Assembly (NCBI RefSeq): GCF_003711515.1
Contig: NW_021167090.1
Span: 1,102,626-1,166,625 of the forward strand
Length of the DNA: 64,000 nucleotides
From: Sodiomyces alkalinus F11
Lineage: Eukaryota; Ascomycota; Sordariomycetes; Glomerellales; Plectosphaerellaceae
Direction: 5' to 3'
Both the position numbers and the translations under genes were made by a program. The notes below the pieces were generated by a model that worked only from the letters and a program-made list of their open reading frames with translations, ran no database searches and had not been told where the DNA came from. Of this stretch, positions 22,988 through 34,845 are shown in pieces (positions within the stretch are counted from its first letter, which is position 1; every line of letters starts with the position of its first letter).

Positions 22988-25900
22988 TCACAAGTACAAG
23001 CTTTGCGCTGCAACAATGTCACGGCGGATCTTGTTCAAACTCGCCTCAAACTTGGACGTTAGCTCCTCACTGCCCATGACCTTGGCGCCTTGCGCCATTT
23101 GGCGGAGCAACTCCTCGAGACGACGGAAGAGCCGGATCAGCGACCCTTCGTAGGCGTTGGTCATTTTACTGCAAAACATCCTGTCAGCATATGGGAGTTT
23201 CGCCAGGCACAAATGCCCATCGTGTTCAGACCACAAGACCTACCAGATCTCTGCAAAAGGCTTGTTGTTGGCCCATGCGTACACCGTCTCCATCAGCTGC
23301 CACTTGAACTTGGCCACGAATTCCTCCTCGTTCACGTCGAGCTTGTTCTCAATGCTCACTTTGGCCACCTGCCGCGCCTTGGCCACAACGGCGCGATACG
23401 GCTTGTCGAGCTCCTCCTTGAGCGGCTGCGCCTCCAGCTTCTCGTCGAGCACGAAGCAGCTCAGGACCGCCGCGATCGTCTCGGGCGCTAGCTCGTTGAA
23501 GAACCGATCAAACAGCAGCTCGGCGAGGATCAGCTCGTGGCCTTCGGTCGATGACAGCTCGCACGCGACACGGGCTTTGAGCTGGACGACTTCCGCGTCG
23601 TTCAGGAACCCCAGGCGCCGGAGCACCCGCTTCCGAGCCTTGAGCTCATCCATCTGCGAGATGGTATGGGCCTTGGCGATCTCCTTCTTCTTCTCCTTGA
23701 TCTGCTCCGACAGCTTGACCTTGGCCCTGTACCTCAGATACAGTTCCGGCAGCAGTGGAGACCCGTGAAGAGGGTTCGTCAGGAGGCGCGACTCGAGCAC
23801 TTCGATCTTCCGAAGCAACTTCTTGAACGAATCATCCGTGATGGCCATGGTCTCGATCGGATCCAGGAGGGGCATTCCGTCGGGGAACCGTTTCTTGACT
23901 TCGAGGAGCGCCCCGCGCACTTCGTCCCTGCTGGACTTTTGGTTGAGATCCTTGGGCATGAAGACGCGGATCTGGCTGATGCTCTTGATGCACGACAGGA
24001 AGCAGGGAATCACCTCGAAGCGGCCCGATTCGGACGACGTCTCCGGATACAAGCCTTTGGGCATTTCCGTCGTCTGGTTAGGTCCCGGATTCACTTCGCT
24101 GCTCTCGGCCGAAACGGGGAGCAAGACATCAACGAGGTAAGCTTCTTGCGGGGGATACGTCGGCTCGCCCTTCTTGGGTTCGCGGCGTTTCACAAACTTG
24201 ACCACAACACCCCAGCCGAAATCCGCGCCGTCCAGACTGTCATCTTGATGCTTGGGGTTGTAGATACGCACGAGTCGGCCCGGCTGCAGAAAGTCGAGGC
24301 AATAGTTCGGGTGCTGAATGACCGAGCGCATGTCCCTGGTGTACTGTTCGAGCTGCGTCCGGATGTTGTAATAGTCCTTGACCGTCGACTCGTCGGCGAT
24401 GACCATGTTGTCGCGCTCCTGTTGAAGATTCATGAGGTCGCGTTCCAGGGCAGGGACGCTGGCGGCGTTCTGGAACTGATGGAAACACCGCTCAAGCATG
24501 AATTCGGGCGAGACGGCCTCGATTCGAAGCAGGTTCAGGATCATGTTGTAACCAAGGTAAAAGGCAGAATTGAGCCGGTCTTGCTGTCCGACCACGATGC
24601 CGCGGGCCGTATCGGGCTCCATCTTCTCGTCGATCATCATGATGACGATACCGCGGGAATCGAGACCACGACGACCGGCACGGCCGGACATCTGGATGTA
24701 CTCGGAGGGCGTGAGGGGTCGGGTCTTGATGCCATCCCATTTCGTGACCTGGGTGAACACGACCGTCTTCGCCGGCATGTTGAGGCCGATGGAGAAGGTT
24801 TCTGTGGCAACCAGAACCTTGATAAGCTGCTCCTGGAACAGAATCTCAATGGTCTCTTTCAGGATGGGCAACAATCCAGAGTGATGGACTCCGATGCCTC
24901 GTTCCAGGAGGGGGAGAAGGTGCTGGATTTGAGGCAGCTGGCGGTCGATCTCGGAGAGGCTCTCGATGGCGCTGGTGAAGACCTTGCGGACCATGGCCTG
25001 CTCCGACGCGGTGTTGAACTGGAACTTGGAGATCTCGAGCGCAATGTTCTCACACTCTCGCTTGCTGAAGTTGAAGACGATGACGGGGTGGAAGTTCTTC
25101 GACATGGCCATGCGAATGATCTTGGTGATGTCGGATTGCGACTCGCTCGCGCCGCCCTTCTGTGTCTTCTTCTTGGCACCTTTGCCCTTCCACGTTGCGT
25201 TGGGGTCGTTCGAGTCTTGTCCGCGGGATGCCTCGACCGCCGCCATGGTCTTCTGGAAGTTCTGCTCGCGGAACACTCCCTTCTCATCGACCACCAGGAA
25301 GATCCCGTTTCCACCGGCGGGGAAGAAGTAATTTTGCAGAGGAGTCGGTCGGAAATCGGTGTAGACGACGTGACAAGCCTGATGGTGGATCTTGGCAATC
25401 CACTCGGCGAACTGGAAGGCGTTGGGGATGGTGGCCGACAGGAAGACGTAGCGGACCTTGTCAGGAAGAAGGATGATGGTCTCCTCCCAGACAACACCAC
25501 GCGTCTTGTCGCGCATGTAGTGAATCTCGTCGAAAACAACCCAGGCAACTTCGCGCATGATCTCGGAACCGCGGTACAACATGGAACGCAGAATCTCCGT
25601 CGTCATGACGAGGCAGCTGGCCGTGGGGTTGATAGTAACATCACCTGTCATCAAGCCCACGTCACCGAACATGGCCTCGAAATCTCGGTACTTCTGGTTG
25701 CTAAGGGCCTTGATCGGACTGGTGTAGATGACCCTCTGGTCCCGCTTGAGGCACTGCGCTATGGCGTACTCTGCGACGACTGTTTTACCGGCACTTGTGT
25801 GAGCGGAGACTAGGACACTCTCGTCACGCTCTATGGAGGCGACCGAGAGGCTCTGGAAGGGGTCGAGTTTGAAGGGCCATGTACGGGCGGGTTCGGCGGG

Positions 25901-26377
25901 CGGCTTGTGTTCGGAAAGGGGAACGTATTCGTAATCTAGATCGGGGGGCAAGGCGACTTGATGCTGGATGTTATGAGACAACACAATCGCCTCGCCCTCG
26001 CCAGGGGTGAAAGTTTGCGCGCCCTCGACTTGTCTAGACTCGGCCGTCTGGAACGTGTCGGTGAGAACTGGTTCCGCTTCATCTTCCTTCTTGCGCCGTT
26101 TGTTGCTCTCTTCCTCCTTTTGAGCATCGGACGAGGGCTGACGAGATTCCGGTTGAGCTTCGTCCTTCGAAACCTCTCCACCGTTGGTCATATCAACGTC
26201 GGCATCTTGGTTAACGACTTGATTCTTCACGCGGCCGTCGGCTTTTCGCTTTTTGCTCTTATCTTTGTCGGACTTCTTGGACTTGGTACGGGACTGTTGG
26301 GGGGCAGCCTCTGCTTCGCTGGCCTCTGCGGTGTCGGGCTGGCCGCTGCCCTCGAAGACGTCGAAAAGGTCATCCAT
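22988..26377 (-). CDS. MTR4: MTR4/DOB1 exosome RNA helicase
   Basis: A Ski2-like DExH helicase of the TRAMP complex that feeds RNA substrates such as rRNA precursors to the nuclear exosome. Two exons (26377-23244 and 23168-22988, phase 2) give about 1104 residues. The N-terminus is acidic then Lys-rich with KKRKADGR. Motif I is AHTSAGKT (Lys198), motif II DEIH (283-286), motif III SATIPN, motif VI QMSGRAGRRGLD. The arch insertion and the C-terminal DSHCT helical domain follow, ending [29 protein letters not shown] across the intron. I chose the ATG before DDLFDVFEG because it matches the family start. A long open frame on the opposite strand is a codon-bias shadow. Confidence 0.95.
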
Positions 26378-26952
26378 CTCGACGTCTTGCGCCCAGAGTA
26401 TGGTATCCTGGCGCTTGTGAGTACAATGAGGGATCCTTGACAGTAGCACTCAAAGAGAGAATATCGGATCTTAAGACGAGAAAGATTCTGGTGTTCACAA
26501 AAAAGAGGCGGAGACTACCTCTTGAGGCTAAAGAATAAGGTGGTTGAGGAGTGGGTGGCCAGAAGACCGTCGCGCACACGGGATGGAGGGTGTTGCCCAG
26601 GGCGGCAGAAAAAAAAAGTTCCTCGACCTTCTGGATGGAGTAACTGCAAGGGAAAAAGGCAGGCGGTGACGTCTATATACATACATAGTCCCTTTTGCAT
26701 GCATCGCAGAACAAAAACTATTACTAAGCCATATATATACACGTGATCTTGGAACCGAGGGCGAATGGAACGACAGCTCAGACGATTTTCCGAGATCGAT
26801 TGCCAGCACAGCTTCATAGATCGACCACCTACCTAACCGACCTCAAACCCTGCCATTGAACTGCAATTGTCAGTGTAGACACCTTTCAAGGCATGCAAAC
26901 GCCACGATCCATCTCTCGACCGCCTCACACGAAGCTAATTTCAGTTCCACAG
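26378..26952. promoter_or_regulatory. Divergent promoter of MTR4 and the COX subunit gene
   Basis: About 575 bases with TATATA-rich stretches (26676-26690, 26730-26740) and a CACGTG E-box at 26740-26745. The AG of TTCCACAG abuts the chosen COX start codon, so a 5' leader intron is possible. Confidence 0.5.
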
Positions 26953-27275
26953 ATGCTTTCCCGAGCCGTCATCCGCGCGACCCCCAAGAACCCTTCGGCC
27001 ATTGCCCGCCGAGGCTTCCAAACGACACGGGCACAGATGTCTTCTCCCTACCACTACCCCGAGGGCCCTCTCTCCAACATCCCTTTCAACCCTAAGGCCA
27101 AGTGGTTCGGCACCGGCTACTGGACCTTCATGGCCGTGGGCTTCGGACTTCCGTTCGGCATCGCCGGTGCGTGGTTTATGTCCTTGTCCTTGTCCGTCCT
27201 CCCCAGATGACGAAGGCTGACTGACCCTTTTTATGTGATACAGCCTGGAAGCAGAGCAAGTATGTGGAGGAGTAA
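26953..27275 (+). CDS. COX8: Cytochrome c oxidase small subunit (COX VIIc / yeast Cox8 family)
   Basis: A nuclear-coded single-span subunit of complex IV in the inner mitochondrial membrane. Two exons (26953-27166, 27244-27275, phase 1) give 81 residues. The N-terminus is a typical presequence (MLSRAVIRATPKNP, cleavage near RRGFQTTRA). The conserved part reads HYPEGPLSNIPF, then a single membrane helix WFGTGYWTFMAVGFGLPFGI, and the second exon supplies the short tail AAWKQSKYVEE. An in-frame ATG 60 bases upstream would add 20 residues. I preferred the inner ATG because the presequence is complete from there. Confidence 0.88.
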
Positions 27276-27600
27276 AGCACCTTGCTAAAAGGTTCTATAC
27301 TGGCGTTGATAAAACGATGGTTGTACAAGTGGAGGCACCCAGGTACGGTGGGACGGTGGAGGATCTGTACACAACATGAAATACAGGTAGGGTGCATTAC
27401 CCGGCGCCCGTGGCATTCTTTCCTCGAATCTATCCGTTTCATTTGTGACTTGAAGTTTCCTCACTTGCTTGCTAGCTTCATTCCAGAAAGAACTCATGGC
27501 ATAGGTATCTTTATTGGATGCACTGTGATCCTGGCATGGCATCTCCGGTCTATATGTGGCATAATTGGCTCTAAATATGGTACAATGTTCAATCTTGATC
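27276..27600. other. Convergent 3' region of the COX and PPR genes
   Basis: About 325 bases tail to tail. No coding sequence was seen. Confidence 0.5.
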
Positions 27601-29496
27601 TCACAATCCAGCTTTACCTCTCCTGTGCACCCCAAGACTGGTGGAGGAGTCGTGTCTCCCGGACTCCGGCTCGTTGCTGAGCAGTCTGTGCAGGAATGCC
27701 TCCATATATTCGACCCGATCCTCCGGCAACTCCCACCGCGACTTCAGCTCATCATAGGCGTCCAAGACGGCGTCCTTATTCGAACACCGGAGAAAAGCAC
27801 GCAGCGCCCACCCGGCAAGCCATGTGTCAATGTACAGATGTTGGCCGTTTTCGTTGTCAAGGATGTGAAGCAGAGACGAGAAGACGCTGCGAAGCCGATC
27901 CTCCGTCCAACCTAGGTAAGGGCGGCCGCCGTGTTGGGTAAAGGCCTTGAAGAGAATAAGGAAGATGGCGCCATGTACGGGGACATCAAACCACTTCATC
28001 TCGTCGAGGAACTGCACGACCCGGTTGAGATTGCCCGCGGTGACGCCGTAGTGGTTCAGGAGGATGCGGTAGGTCTGTAAGTCGGGGGTGTTGACGACCG
28101 CCTCCTGCAAAGTAGGTCGCATGGAGGGATGGTTCCGTCCCACCTTGCCGAACATCATGAGGACCTGCACCGCAACCCGACTCATGCGGTAGTCGGTTGC
28201 CGGCAACGCGGCTGCCCTCGGGTTGTTGCTCTTCATATAGTCGTAAACGCGGAGGGCAGCCGCTTCGTCCCCGGCACGGAGGAAGCTCGCTATCAAGCAA
28301 TTGAGCACCACGGTGTCGATCATTTCCCCGGCGTCCACCATCTCCTTGTAGGCGGCTCGAATGCCGTCCTCGTCCTTTTTCAAACCGAAGAAGTGGATCA
28401 GGCTGACGTGATGGTAACGGTTGAACTGTATACCCCTCGACACCATCTCGCCGTAGATTTTTTCGGCCAGTGCAAAGTTGCCCGACTTGGAGGCTGCGTC
28501 GAACAAAATATTGAACGTCACGCCATTCCCCTTCTCCCCGCCATTTCGTTCCATCTCGTTCCATAGCCGAAGGGTTGCTTCAGCTTCCGTATCCGTAGTG
28601 TGGCTCACATACTGGCTCGCCAGTGCCAGGGCCGCATTCCACTCACGCCGGCGCAAGGTCAGCCCGCAGTGCTGTACCTCACCAATAACCGCAAAGAACC
28701 GAAGCATGGACTTCGAGTTCCGGCGCTTCGGCGTCCCCAGTACTTTCAGCAGACGATGGCGCAGTGTCGCGGGTAGGTGCAGCATCCGAGGGGTGGGCAA
28801 GGTGCAGTACATCGCATAGATCGCTCTCAAGCCGATGAGGCCGGGGTGTTTGAGACGCATGTTGAGCATTTTACGGAGCTTCTTGACGGTTTCCGCCACT
28901 TGCGGGTCACCCCTCAAGGCCTCGTCTCGTGAAGGGTAGTGGATGTCCTCCTTCCTGTCGGATATAGTAAGGTTCGGACCGTCGGGTTGTGCATAGCGCC
29001 GAAGGTACGGGTCACGAACGAACTGCAAATGATCGTCCACCGTCCCGGCACGCTCGTGGTCAATGATGGCCAGAAGCTCGTCTTTCTTGGGCCGATCGAA
29101 TATGGGGTTGTGTTGTTGCGGGGACGTGGCAACAGCCTGGTGGCTGTACCGTCGTGATTGCGTTTGTGACTGTGACTGTGGGTGGCGGCTCGAGGCGGAG
29201 GCAGAAGAAGGGTAGGCCATGTCGTGGTGAATAGAGTCGGCGAAAAAGGTTGACCGAAGCCATGATGTGGTTCGAGGGCAACGGGACCTGGTAGTAGACG
29301 AAGAGCATGTGTAACGATGGGAGATCGTGTTCTGACCAGGCGGAACGGCAACGGCGACTGGTGGTATTCGGCGAGGCTTTGGTCGATGCCCGGAAGAAGA
29401 CGACCTTGGACAAGACGCGACGACTGGTAGACTAGACGGTCGATTCGAGAGGATCGCGCCGCATATCGACCCGTCTAACCCTCTGAAGGATTTCAT
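27601..29496 (-). CDS. Pentatricopeptide repeat protein, probably mitochondrial
   Basis: A single exon of 631 residues. The N-terminus is rich in Ser/Arg and poor in acidic residues (MKSFRGLDGSICGAIL onward), fitting a mitochondrial targeting region. The body from about residue 230 has helical-pair repeats of roughly 35 residues: REWNAALALASQYVSH, VTFNILFDAASKSGNFALAE, VVLNCLIASFLRAGDEAAAL, LQTYRILLNHYGVTAGNLN. Such PPR proteins bind organelle RNA to stabilise, process or translate specific transcripts. The target is unknown. It is divergent from the mitoribosomal mS23 gene with about 530 bases between the starts. No specific yeast orthologue can be named. Confidence 0.82.
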   Translation of the reverse strand: MKSFRGLDGSICGAILSNRPSSLPVVASCPRSSSSGHRPKPRRIPPVAVAVPPGQNTISHRYTCSSSTTRSRCPRTTSWLRSTFFADSIHHDMAYPSSASASSRHPQSQSQTQSRRYSHQAVATSPQQHNPIFDRPKKDELLAIIDHERAGTVDDHLQFVRDPYLRRYAQPDGPNLTISDRKEDIHYPSRDEALRGDPQVAETVKKLRKMLNMRLKHPGLIGLRAIYAMYCTLPTPRMLHLPATLRHRLLKVLGTPKRRNSKSMLRFFAVIGEVQHCGLTLRRREWNAALALASQYVSHTTDTEAEATLRLWNEMERNGGEKGNGVTFNILFDAASKSGNFALAEKIYGEMVSRGIQFNRYHHVSLIHFFGLKKDEDGIRAAYKEMVDAGEMIDTVVLNCLIASFLRAGDEAAALRVYDYMKSNNPRAAALPATDYRMSRVAVQVLMMFGKVGRNHPSMRPTLQEAVVNTPDLQTYRILLNHYGVTAGNLNRVVQFLDEMKWFDVPVHGAIFLILFKAFTQHGGRPYLGWTEDRLRSVFSSLLHILDNENGQHLYIDTWLAGWALRAFLRCSNKDAVLDAYDELKSRWELPEDRVEYMEAFLHRLLSNEPESGRHDSSTSLGVHRRGKAGL

Positions 29497-30028
29497 GAGT
29501 TGCCCGGCATCTCGTATAGAGTGATATTAAATCCCCTGAAGCACCAATTGGGCAAAAAGTGAGCGAGAAAAAAAGGTCTCTTTGGGTTCTTTGGAGACGT
29601 GCCGAGCAGGAGCATTAATTTAGAAGCACAGCTGTAAGTCGTTGGGAATTTTCCAGGTCCCCCCCAATACCTCGAAGTGGGTCTACGGAAGGCCGTACAC
29701 ATTTCAGCCACAGCCCGCCACGTCTGTTACGTATTACGTGATGTTCTCAGCCACAGTCTGTCGGCCCGGGTCTAGGATTGGCCGATCAACTCGGTCAGCT
29801 CAGTATTGTAGGTACCTAAGCCCAAAATTCTTCGCGAACTCGGCATTATTCGTGCTTCGTAGTCTAGTTTCGATTTACTCAGCACTTCGTACATACGAAG
29901 GAAGCTCGTCGATTGCCCAAGGTCGAAGAGAAACGTGACAACAGACAACCATTGCAGATAATTGGGGATAATTCGACCATTCCACTACGGGGCAGCGCTG
30001 ATACCGCTGCTCTTCGGCCTGGAAGACA
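29497..30028. promoter_or_regulatory. Shared divergent promoter, PPR gene and mS23
   Basis: The region separates the start codons of two mitochondrial genes. It contains ACTTCGTAC (29884-29892) beside TACGAAG (29894-29900), an inverted pair of the dispersed motif. Confidence 0.5.
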
Positions 30029-30814
30029 ATGGGGAAACAATTACGGGCCCAAAGGGTCTACCAGACTCTCACGCAAGAAATGGCCAACAAAGTTATGCCG
30101 GCCTATCGCGTCCAAGAACCGCCCTGGTACAAGGTGCTTGGTGCGGTCTCTCCCTCCGAGCTTTTCACGAGACCGATCCCTGTCCAGCACGCGCCGCCCA
30201 ACACACGCGCGAGAAAGCCAAAGAACATCTACAAACCGCAGAAGATCGTTTACGAAGAAGACGAGCTCCGGTCCAGGTTTTACAGAGACCACCCCTGGGA
30301 GCTGGCACGGCCGAGGATAATTCTGGAGCTTGACGGGAAGGATGCGATGCGATGTGACTGGAGCAAGGGCGTACGGCAACCAGGCATAGCTCTGAGCGGC
30401 GAATGGTGAGACATTTTGGCACCTTTTGGGTACTCGACTCAAATGGACTAACATTATCGCAGTGCCGTTCAGAGGCAGCTCTGGCTGATGCATAACGAGG
30501 GCATGTCCAAGGACCGAGCATACGACGTGGCAAGGCGGGAATTCTACGCCCTACGCCAGGAAGAGGAGATCGAAAAGAGGGTAGCGAGGGAAGAAGCGAG
30601 ATATGTCGGCGCATACTTTGGGAAGAACAGGCTGGATATATCACAGGTTCTCGAAGGCAAGGAATTCGAAACCTGGAAGAAGTGGGCAGCGCAGGAGGTG
30701 GCCGCTCTGGAGCGCAATCGCAATACCCAATACGCACACTTTGGCGAGGAGGACGATCCGGCAGACGCGGGGGTGGAGGTGGAAGACGCGGAGATGGCCG
30801 AGTTCTCGCGCTGA
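30029..30814 (+). CDS. RSM25: Mitochondrial ribosomal small subunit protein mS23 (Rsm25)
   Basis: A structural protein of the mitochondrial 37S subunit. Two exons (30029-30405, 30463-30814, phase 2; branch point GGACTAAC) give 242 residues. Family features are the N-terminal RAQRVYQTLTQEM, the RVQEPPWYKVLGAVSPSE segment with RPIPVQH, KPQKIVYEEDELRSRFY followed by HPWELARPRI, and QRQLWLMHNEGMSKDRAYD after the splice, then a long charged helix and an acidic tail. It converges with ALG14, leaving only 100 bases between the stop codons. Confidence 0.92.
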
Positions 30815-30914
30815 TCATCATCTTGGAAACACTTTGCGTTTCCCTGTACAATTTCTGTGTTATATACTCCCAGAGGCGTCTAGACACCACGAACAAGGTA
30901 GCGCCGTGTATCGA

Positions 30915-31837
30915 TCATCTCGCCACATGCCCGATCACCATACACCCCGCATTATCCACACCATACTTCTGCGCTACTTCCCTGTGCTGCACCAAGAACA
31001 TGTCGGCGATGCTGGTGTGGTGGAAGAGCCTCCCAGTCAAGCTCAGCGTCTTGATGCGCGCCCAAGACTCGACGAATAATATTTGCATTGCATCTTCGGG
31101 GACGACATGGAAAATCTTGAGAAGGTGTGCGACCAAAGCCACGATGAAACCTGTTGCAGGGCCGTTCGTAACGATGATGTCGGGGTACCGCTGTCTCCTC
31201 CTGGAACCATCGAAGGGCGATTCCAGCATGAGGGGGAAGATTTCGATGACGGAGCGTAGTGCTGTCACGGGCGTCGTCCAGAGGGGCTGATGGATTCTGC
31301 GGGCGCGTGTGACGATGTGGACATCGAAAGTCCCTGCCTGCCCATTCCCATGTGCAGATTGCATCCTGTCCTCGAAGGCGTTCAAGTGCTTGATGGACAT
31401 GGTGTCGCCGCTGGATACGATGTACCTGCGATGAAGGCCAGCCCCCTGGGGGAATTTCGTCTCCATCATGGCCAGCATCTCCTTCGTGTGGCCTCCCGAT
31501 CCTAGTACAATCACGAAATAACCATCCCGTAGGCATCGCGATTGGAAGCCATTCTGGACAGCAAGGTTATGAAGTTTGATGGGATGTCTTTGCCGTGCGC
31601 GCAGTATGGTAACATGTCTCACCTTGATCACATTAGTACGACATGTACATCACGAACTTCAGGATGGGGAGCTTAGGGTCTTACAAAGATAAAGGCAGCG
31701 AGGATCCAAAAAACAGAGCCTAAGAGGACAAGCGCGGCCGCCCAAGAAGAATACACCAGAAGTCCAACACCAAGAGCACATGGAAATGCAAAGATGTTGA
31801 CGAGAGCAGGGGTAGCCCGTCCTGCCTTGCCTTCCAT
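30915..31837 (-). CDS. ALG14: UDP-GlcNAc transferase subunit ALG14
   Basis: ALG14 is the ER membrane anchor that recruits ALG13 to add the second GlcNAc to the dolichol-linked precursor of N-glycans. Two exons (31837-31685, 31622-30915, phase 0, TACTAAT branch point) give about 286 residues. Exon 1 codes a strongly hydrophobic anchor (GVGLLVYSSWAAALVLL onward). Exon 2 has VIVLGSGGHTKEML, the hallmark of the family, then RYIVSSGDTMS, the TNGPATG motif and FVESWARIKTLSLTGRL, with DMFLVQHREVAQKYG near the end. The residues between the anchor and the GSGGHT motif are less typical, so a further small intron cannot be excluded. Confidence 0.9.
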
Positions 31838-32561
31838 GATAAGAAGTCTGAGGAAAGTATGACAACCTCAAGGCAACACAGTTATCAGGTTTCTTCCATA
31901 GGGTAACTGAACTGTCCGCAAACCCAGTCGCAGAGTGAGTCGTGAAGACTAGGTACTCACAGAGCACATGTCCCACGGGCCATATAGCCCTTCCACTGGC
32001 GATGCGAAAGAAGCAGAGTGAGAGGAAACCATGTACTTGTATGCGCCGTTGGGACCAAATATGGGAACCAAGTTGCTGAGCTGAAGCCTGGGTCTGTAGA
32101 TATTCTCGCTGGCAGGTTTGACCCGCAGGTAATATCAAAGTCGATACCTAAGATGTTGGCGAAATCGGCTGTTGGAAGTGTATATGTAAGGTAGAGGTAG
32201 GGAAGGTATTGTAGGTGCAGTGAAGCTCTCGCTGAGGTTGGCGATGCGGGCACAAGTGACAGAGGAGACGTGTCTGTACATACCGAGTACGTACTGCTGT
32301 ACTTACCGGTCAGGTACGCCCTGAATAAGAGCTTGTGATTGGACAGGACCCTCTGGGCTCCCTGAGGTGTATTACCCCGTACCGTACTAGGTACCTACCT
32401 ATTCTTCAACGTCACGATGCCTGACCGCTCGGCAAAACTTCCAGAATATTCAACCATACAACACCTTGGGCTGGTGACATCTGGAAGACGACAGATCCGT
32501 CGAGAACAAATGCATTCATTCTATTGTGCCTGATGCCCCGCCCTGGAGACACGCATATATT
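31838..32561. promoter_or_regulatory. Divergent promoter of ALG14 and the Ima1 gene
   Basis: About 725 bases with several GGTACCTACC-type words near 32380-32400. No gene was recognised. Confidence 0.5.
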
Positions 32562-34845
32562 ATGGCGAGGTTACGGCCGAAAGGCAATCTTGCCTGTTTC
32601 TACTGCGGCCAGCGGTCATCCATCAAATTCGACCGCCAAACCCGCGATTTCCTCTGTCTTCATTGCGATGCGATGAACTATCTAGACGAGGTGAGTCAGT
32701 TACATTACGTCGGATCGACACAAAATAGAATTCCCAGCAACCCAAGAGTCGCAAAGCTAACACGCGATCTGTGGAGAACGGCGACATAACCGATCCTCCT
32801 GCGATGCAGACTTCGCGCGCCCAAGTACCACAATACGCCATCCCCCGAACACAATCTCCCGAACCGGCGACCGAGTCGCAGAGCGTCTTTTGCGCGACTT
32901 GCTTAAAGAACCAACACCTCTTCACATCCTCGCTGGCTCAATACTTGCCAGATGACCCCGATCACCCGGACTCCGCGCAACTCGAAAAATCCTACTACAA
33001 GTTCAGGCGGCGCCTAGAGGAACGTTATCCGCAGATATGCGCCGAGTGTGAGCCCAAGGTCGCCGCCAAGGTCGAAGAGGCCGGCTACAAGGCGCGGACG
33101 GATCACCTTCGACGTATGATCGATAGGAGCAGGCAGAGACTCTCGGCTCCCAAGCGATGGACCCCACTAGACGGTTTCGACAGCTTGGGTCGGTGGCTAT
33201 GGCTGACGGGTCTCGCGTCTCAGTTGCTGTGGCACCTGGTATCTGTGTCAACCCTGGTCACTACCAGCACACCTGGACCGTTGCGTGACCCGGACGAGGA
33301 CTTTTCACGGCCTCTGTTGCTTCTTAGGCATCTGACGGACATACTCCCCAGCGCACCTTTCCTCGCGACGGTCAGTATATGGGCCAGTATCGCTAGCGCA
33401 TGGTGGAATCCTCGATTTGTCCAAGTGTTCCGAGGCTTTTCTAGGCACATTTTGGGACTATCGCAATGGTATATCTTTCAGGGCCTCGTCATCTTGGTTC
33501 GGTTCATCGGGGTCAGAATTACCGACATTGCCGGCGGGCAGGAAGTTCAACCGAGCGCTCGCCTTGGTCTCCATTTCCTCCTAGCGCTTGTCATGGTCGT
33601 CGTAAGTCACACAATCCGTGTTGATGTCGAAGTCTCATTGCAAGACCGTCGGCGAATACTAATCCTGCCGCCTAGTTCTACACTCTTGCCCGCAAATCCG
33701 TCCGCGTCGACACCAAGCCTCTGTTTCAGTCAGCTAGCCCCTCGACGACGACGACACCCTCGAGGAGTCCCGCCCCGAAAAGGGAGGCTGGCACACCAAA
33801 CATGTCCAACCTATTGGACGAAATTCTAAACGAGGACAAGAGTCCCGCGCGACGATCCCCACAGGAGACCACCTCGCCCGCAGTGCTCGCCCGTTCAGCC
33901 ATTGCCCAACGTGCCACCAACCCTGCTAGCGAAGTAAACCTGGGCTCACTCGGAATTCGCGAACCGCCGCCACCCGTCCACTACCCGGAAGAGATGGAGT
34001 GGACCCCGACGCACTCGAAATACCGGGCCTTCAACGACTTCGGTTCTCCCAGTAACGAGCGCAAGGCATTCGGCGACTCACCCACCGACCCCGGTGCGAG
34101 CCCCTTTTGGTACAAAGTGCCGCCAGCACCGACTGCCCCCGGGGCGAGACTGCGAAAAGCCCCCGCGACTGTTCTAAGGAGGAAACCAGTTGAGAAGGAG
34201 GCCGTCTTTTTCCCCGCCAACAACCGGCCCCTCCAATCCAGCGTCTCCCCACAACAACAAAACGACGACCAAGGCCAGAAGGTCACATTCTCCCAGCCAT
34301 CTTTCTTCGCCACTTCCGATCACAACCCGAACGATCCGCGGACCTCGCTGGCGGACATGTTGACTTCTAGCTTCACTCTCGGCGCGGATGACGAGTCGAG
34401 TGATGAATCCGAAAAGGCGGGTCGTCGGGATGATCGCGATATCGAGCTGAAAATACATCTACCAGCGAAGAGGGGAACGGCGAGGGATCGTCTCATGGAC
34501 ACGTTCACGCTCGTTGTCCTACTGGGCGTATGGCTTCACGCGACGTCGGATTACTACTCGTATAGTCGGGACGCCATGCTTGGCTCGATATGTCTGAGCA
34601 TCGCCGTTGGTATCCGTCTGACCGGCGACGCCCTGGCCGGCCTCGGGGCTCGCTCTGGCCCGTTGGCCGTGCCTGTTGCGAGCACGGCGGTGGGGATTGC
34701 GGAGCTCGGCTTTGCTTGCCACGTGGCCGTGCAGATCTGGACAAGGGGGGATGTAAGATACGACGCGGACATGGCGTTCCGTGGCCTGGGGGTCATGGGC
34801 GTGATGCTCGTTCACGGGATATGGAGTAGCATCATGTATCTTTAG
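32562..34845 (+). CDS. ima1: Ima1-type inner nuclear membrane protein
   Basis: The fungal relative of Samp1/NET5, an inner nuclear membrane protein linked to nuclear architecture and centromere tethering. Three exons (32562-32690, 32777-33601, 33676-34845; all phase 0) give about 707 residues. The N-terminal Ima1 domain has paired Cys motifs CFYCG (12-15) and CLHC (32-35), then YLDENGDITDPP across the first splice, FCATCLKNQ and ICAECEPKV. Several membrane segments follow (LWLTGLASQLLWHLVSV, LGLHFLLALVMVVF). A disordered Pro/Ser region starting SNLLDEILNEDK comes next, and a final group of membrane spans near the C-terminus. I took the first ATG that starts the Cys domain. Confidence 0.87.

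Noticed and set aside
23666..25813. A 715-codon open frame antisense to MTR4
   Set aside because: It is a composition shadow of a highly GC3-biased helicase gene; it has no family features and no start context.
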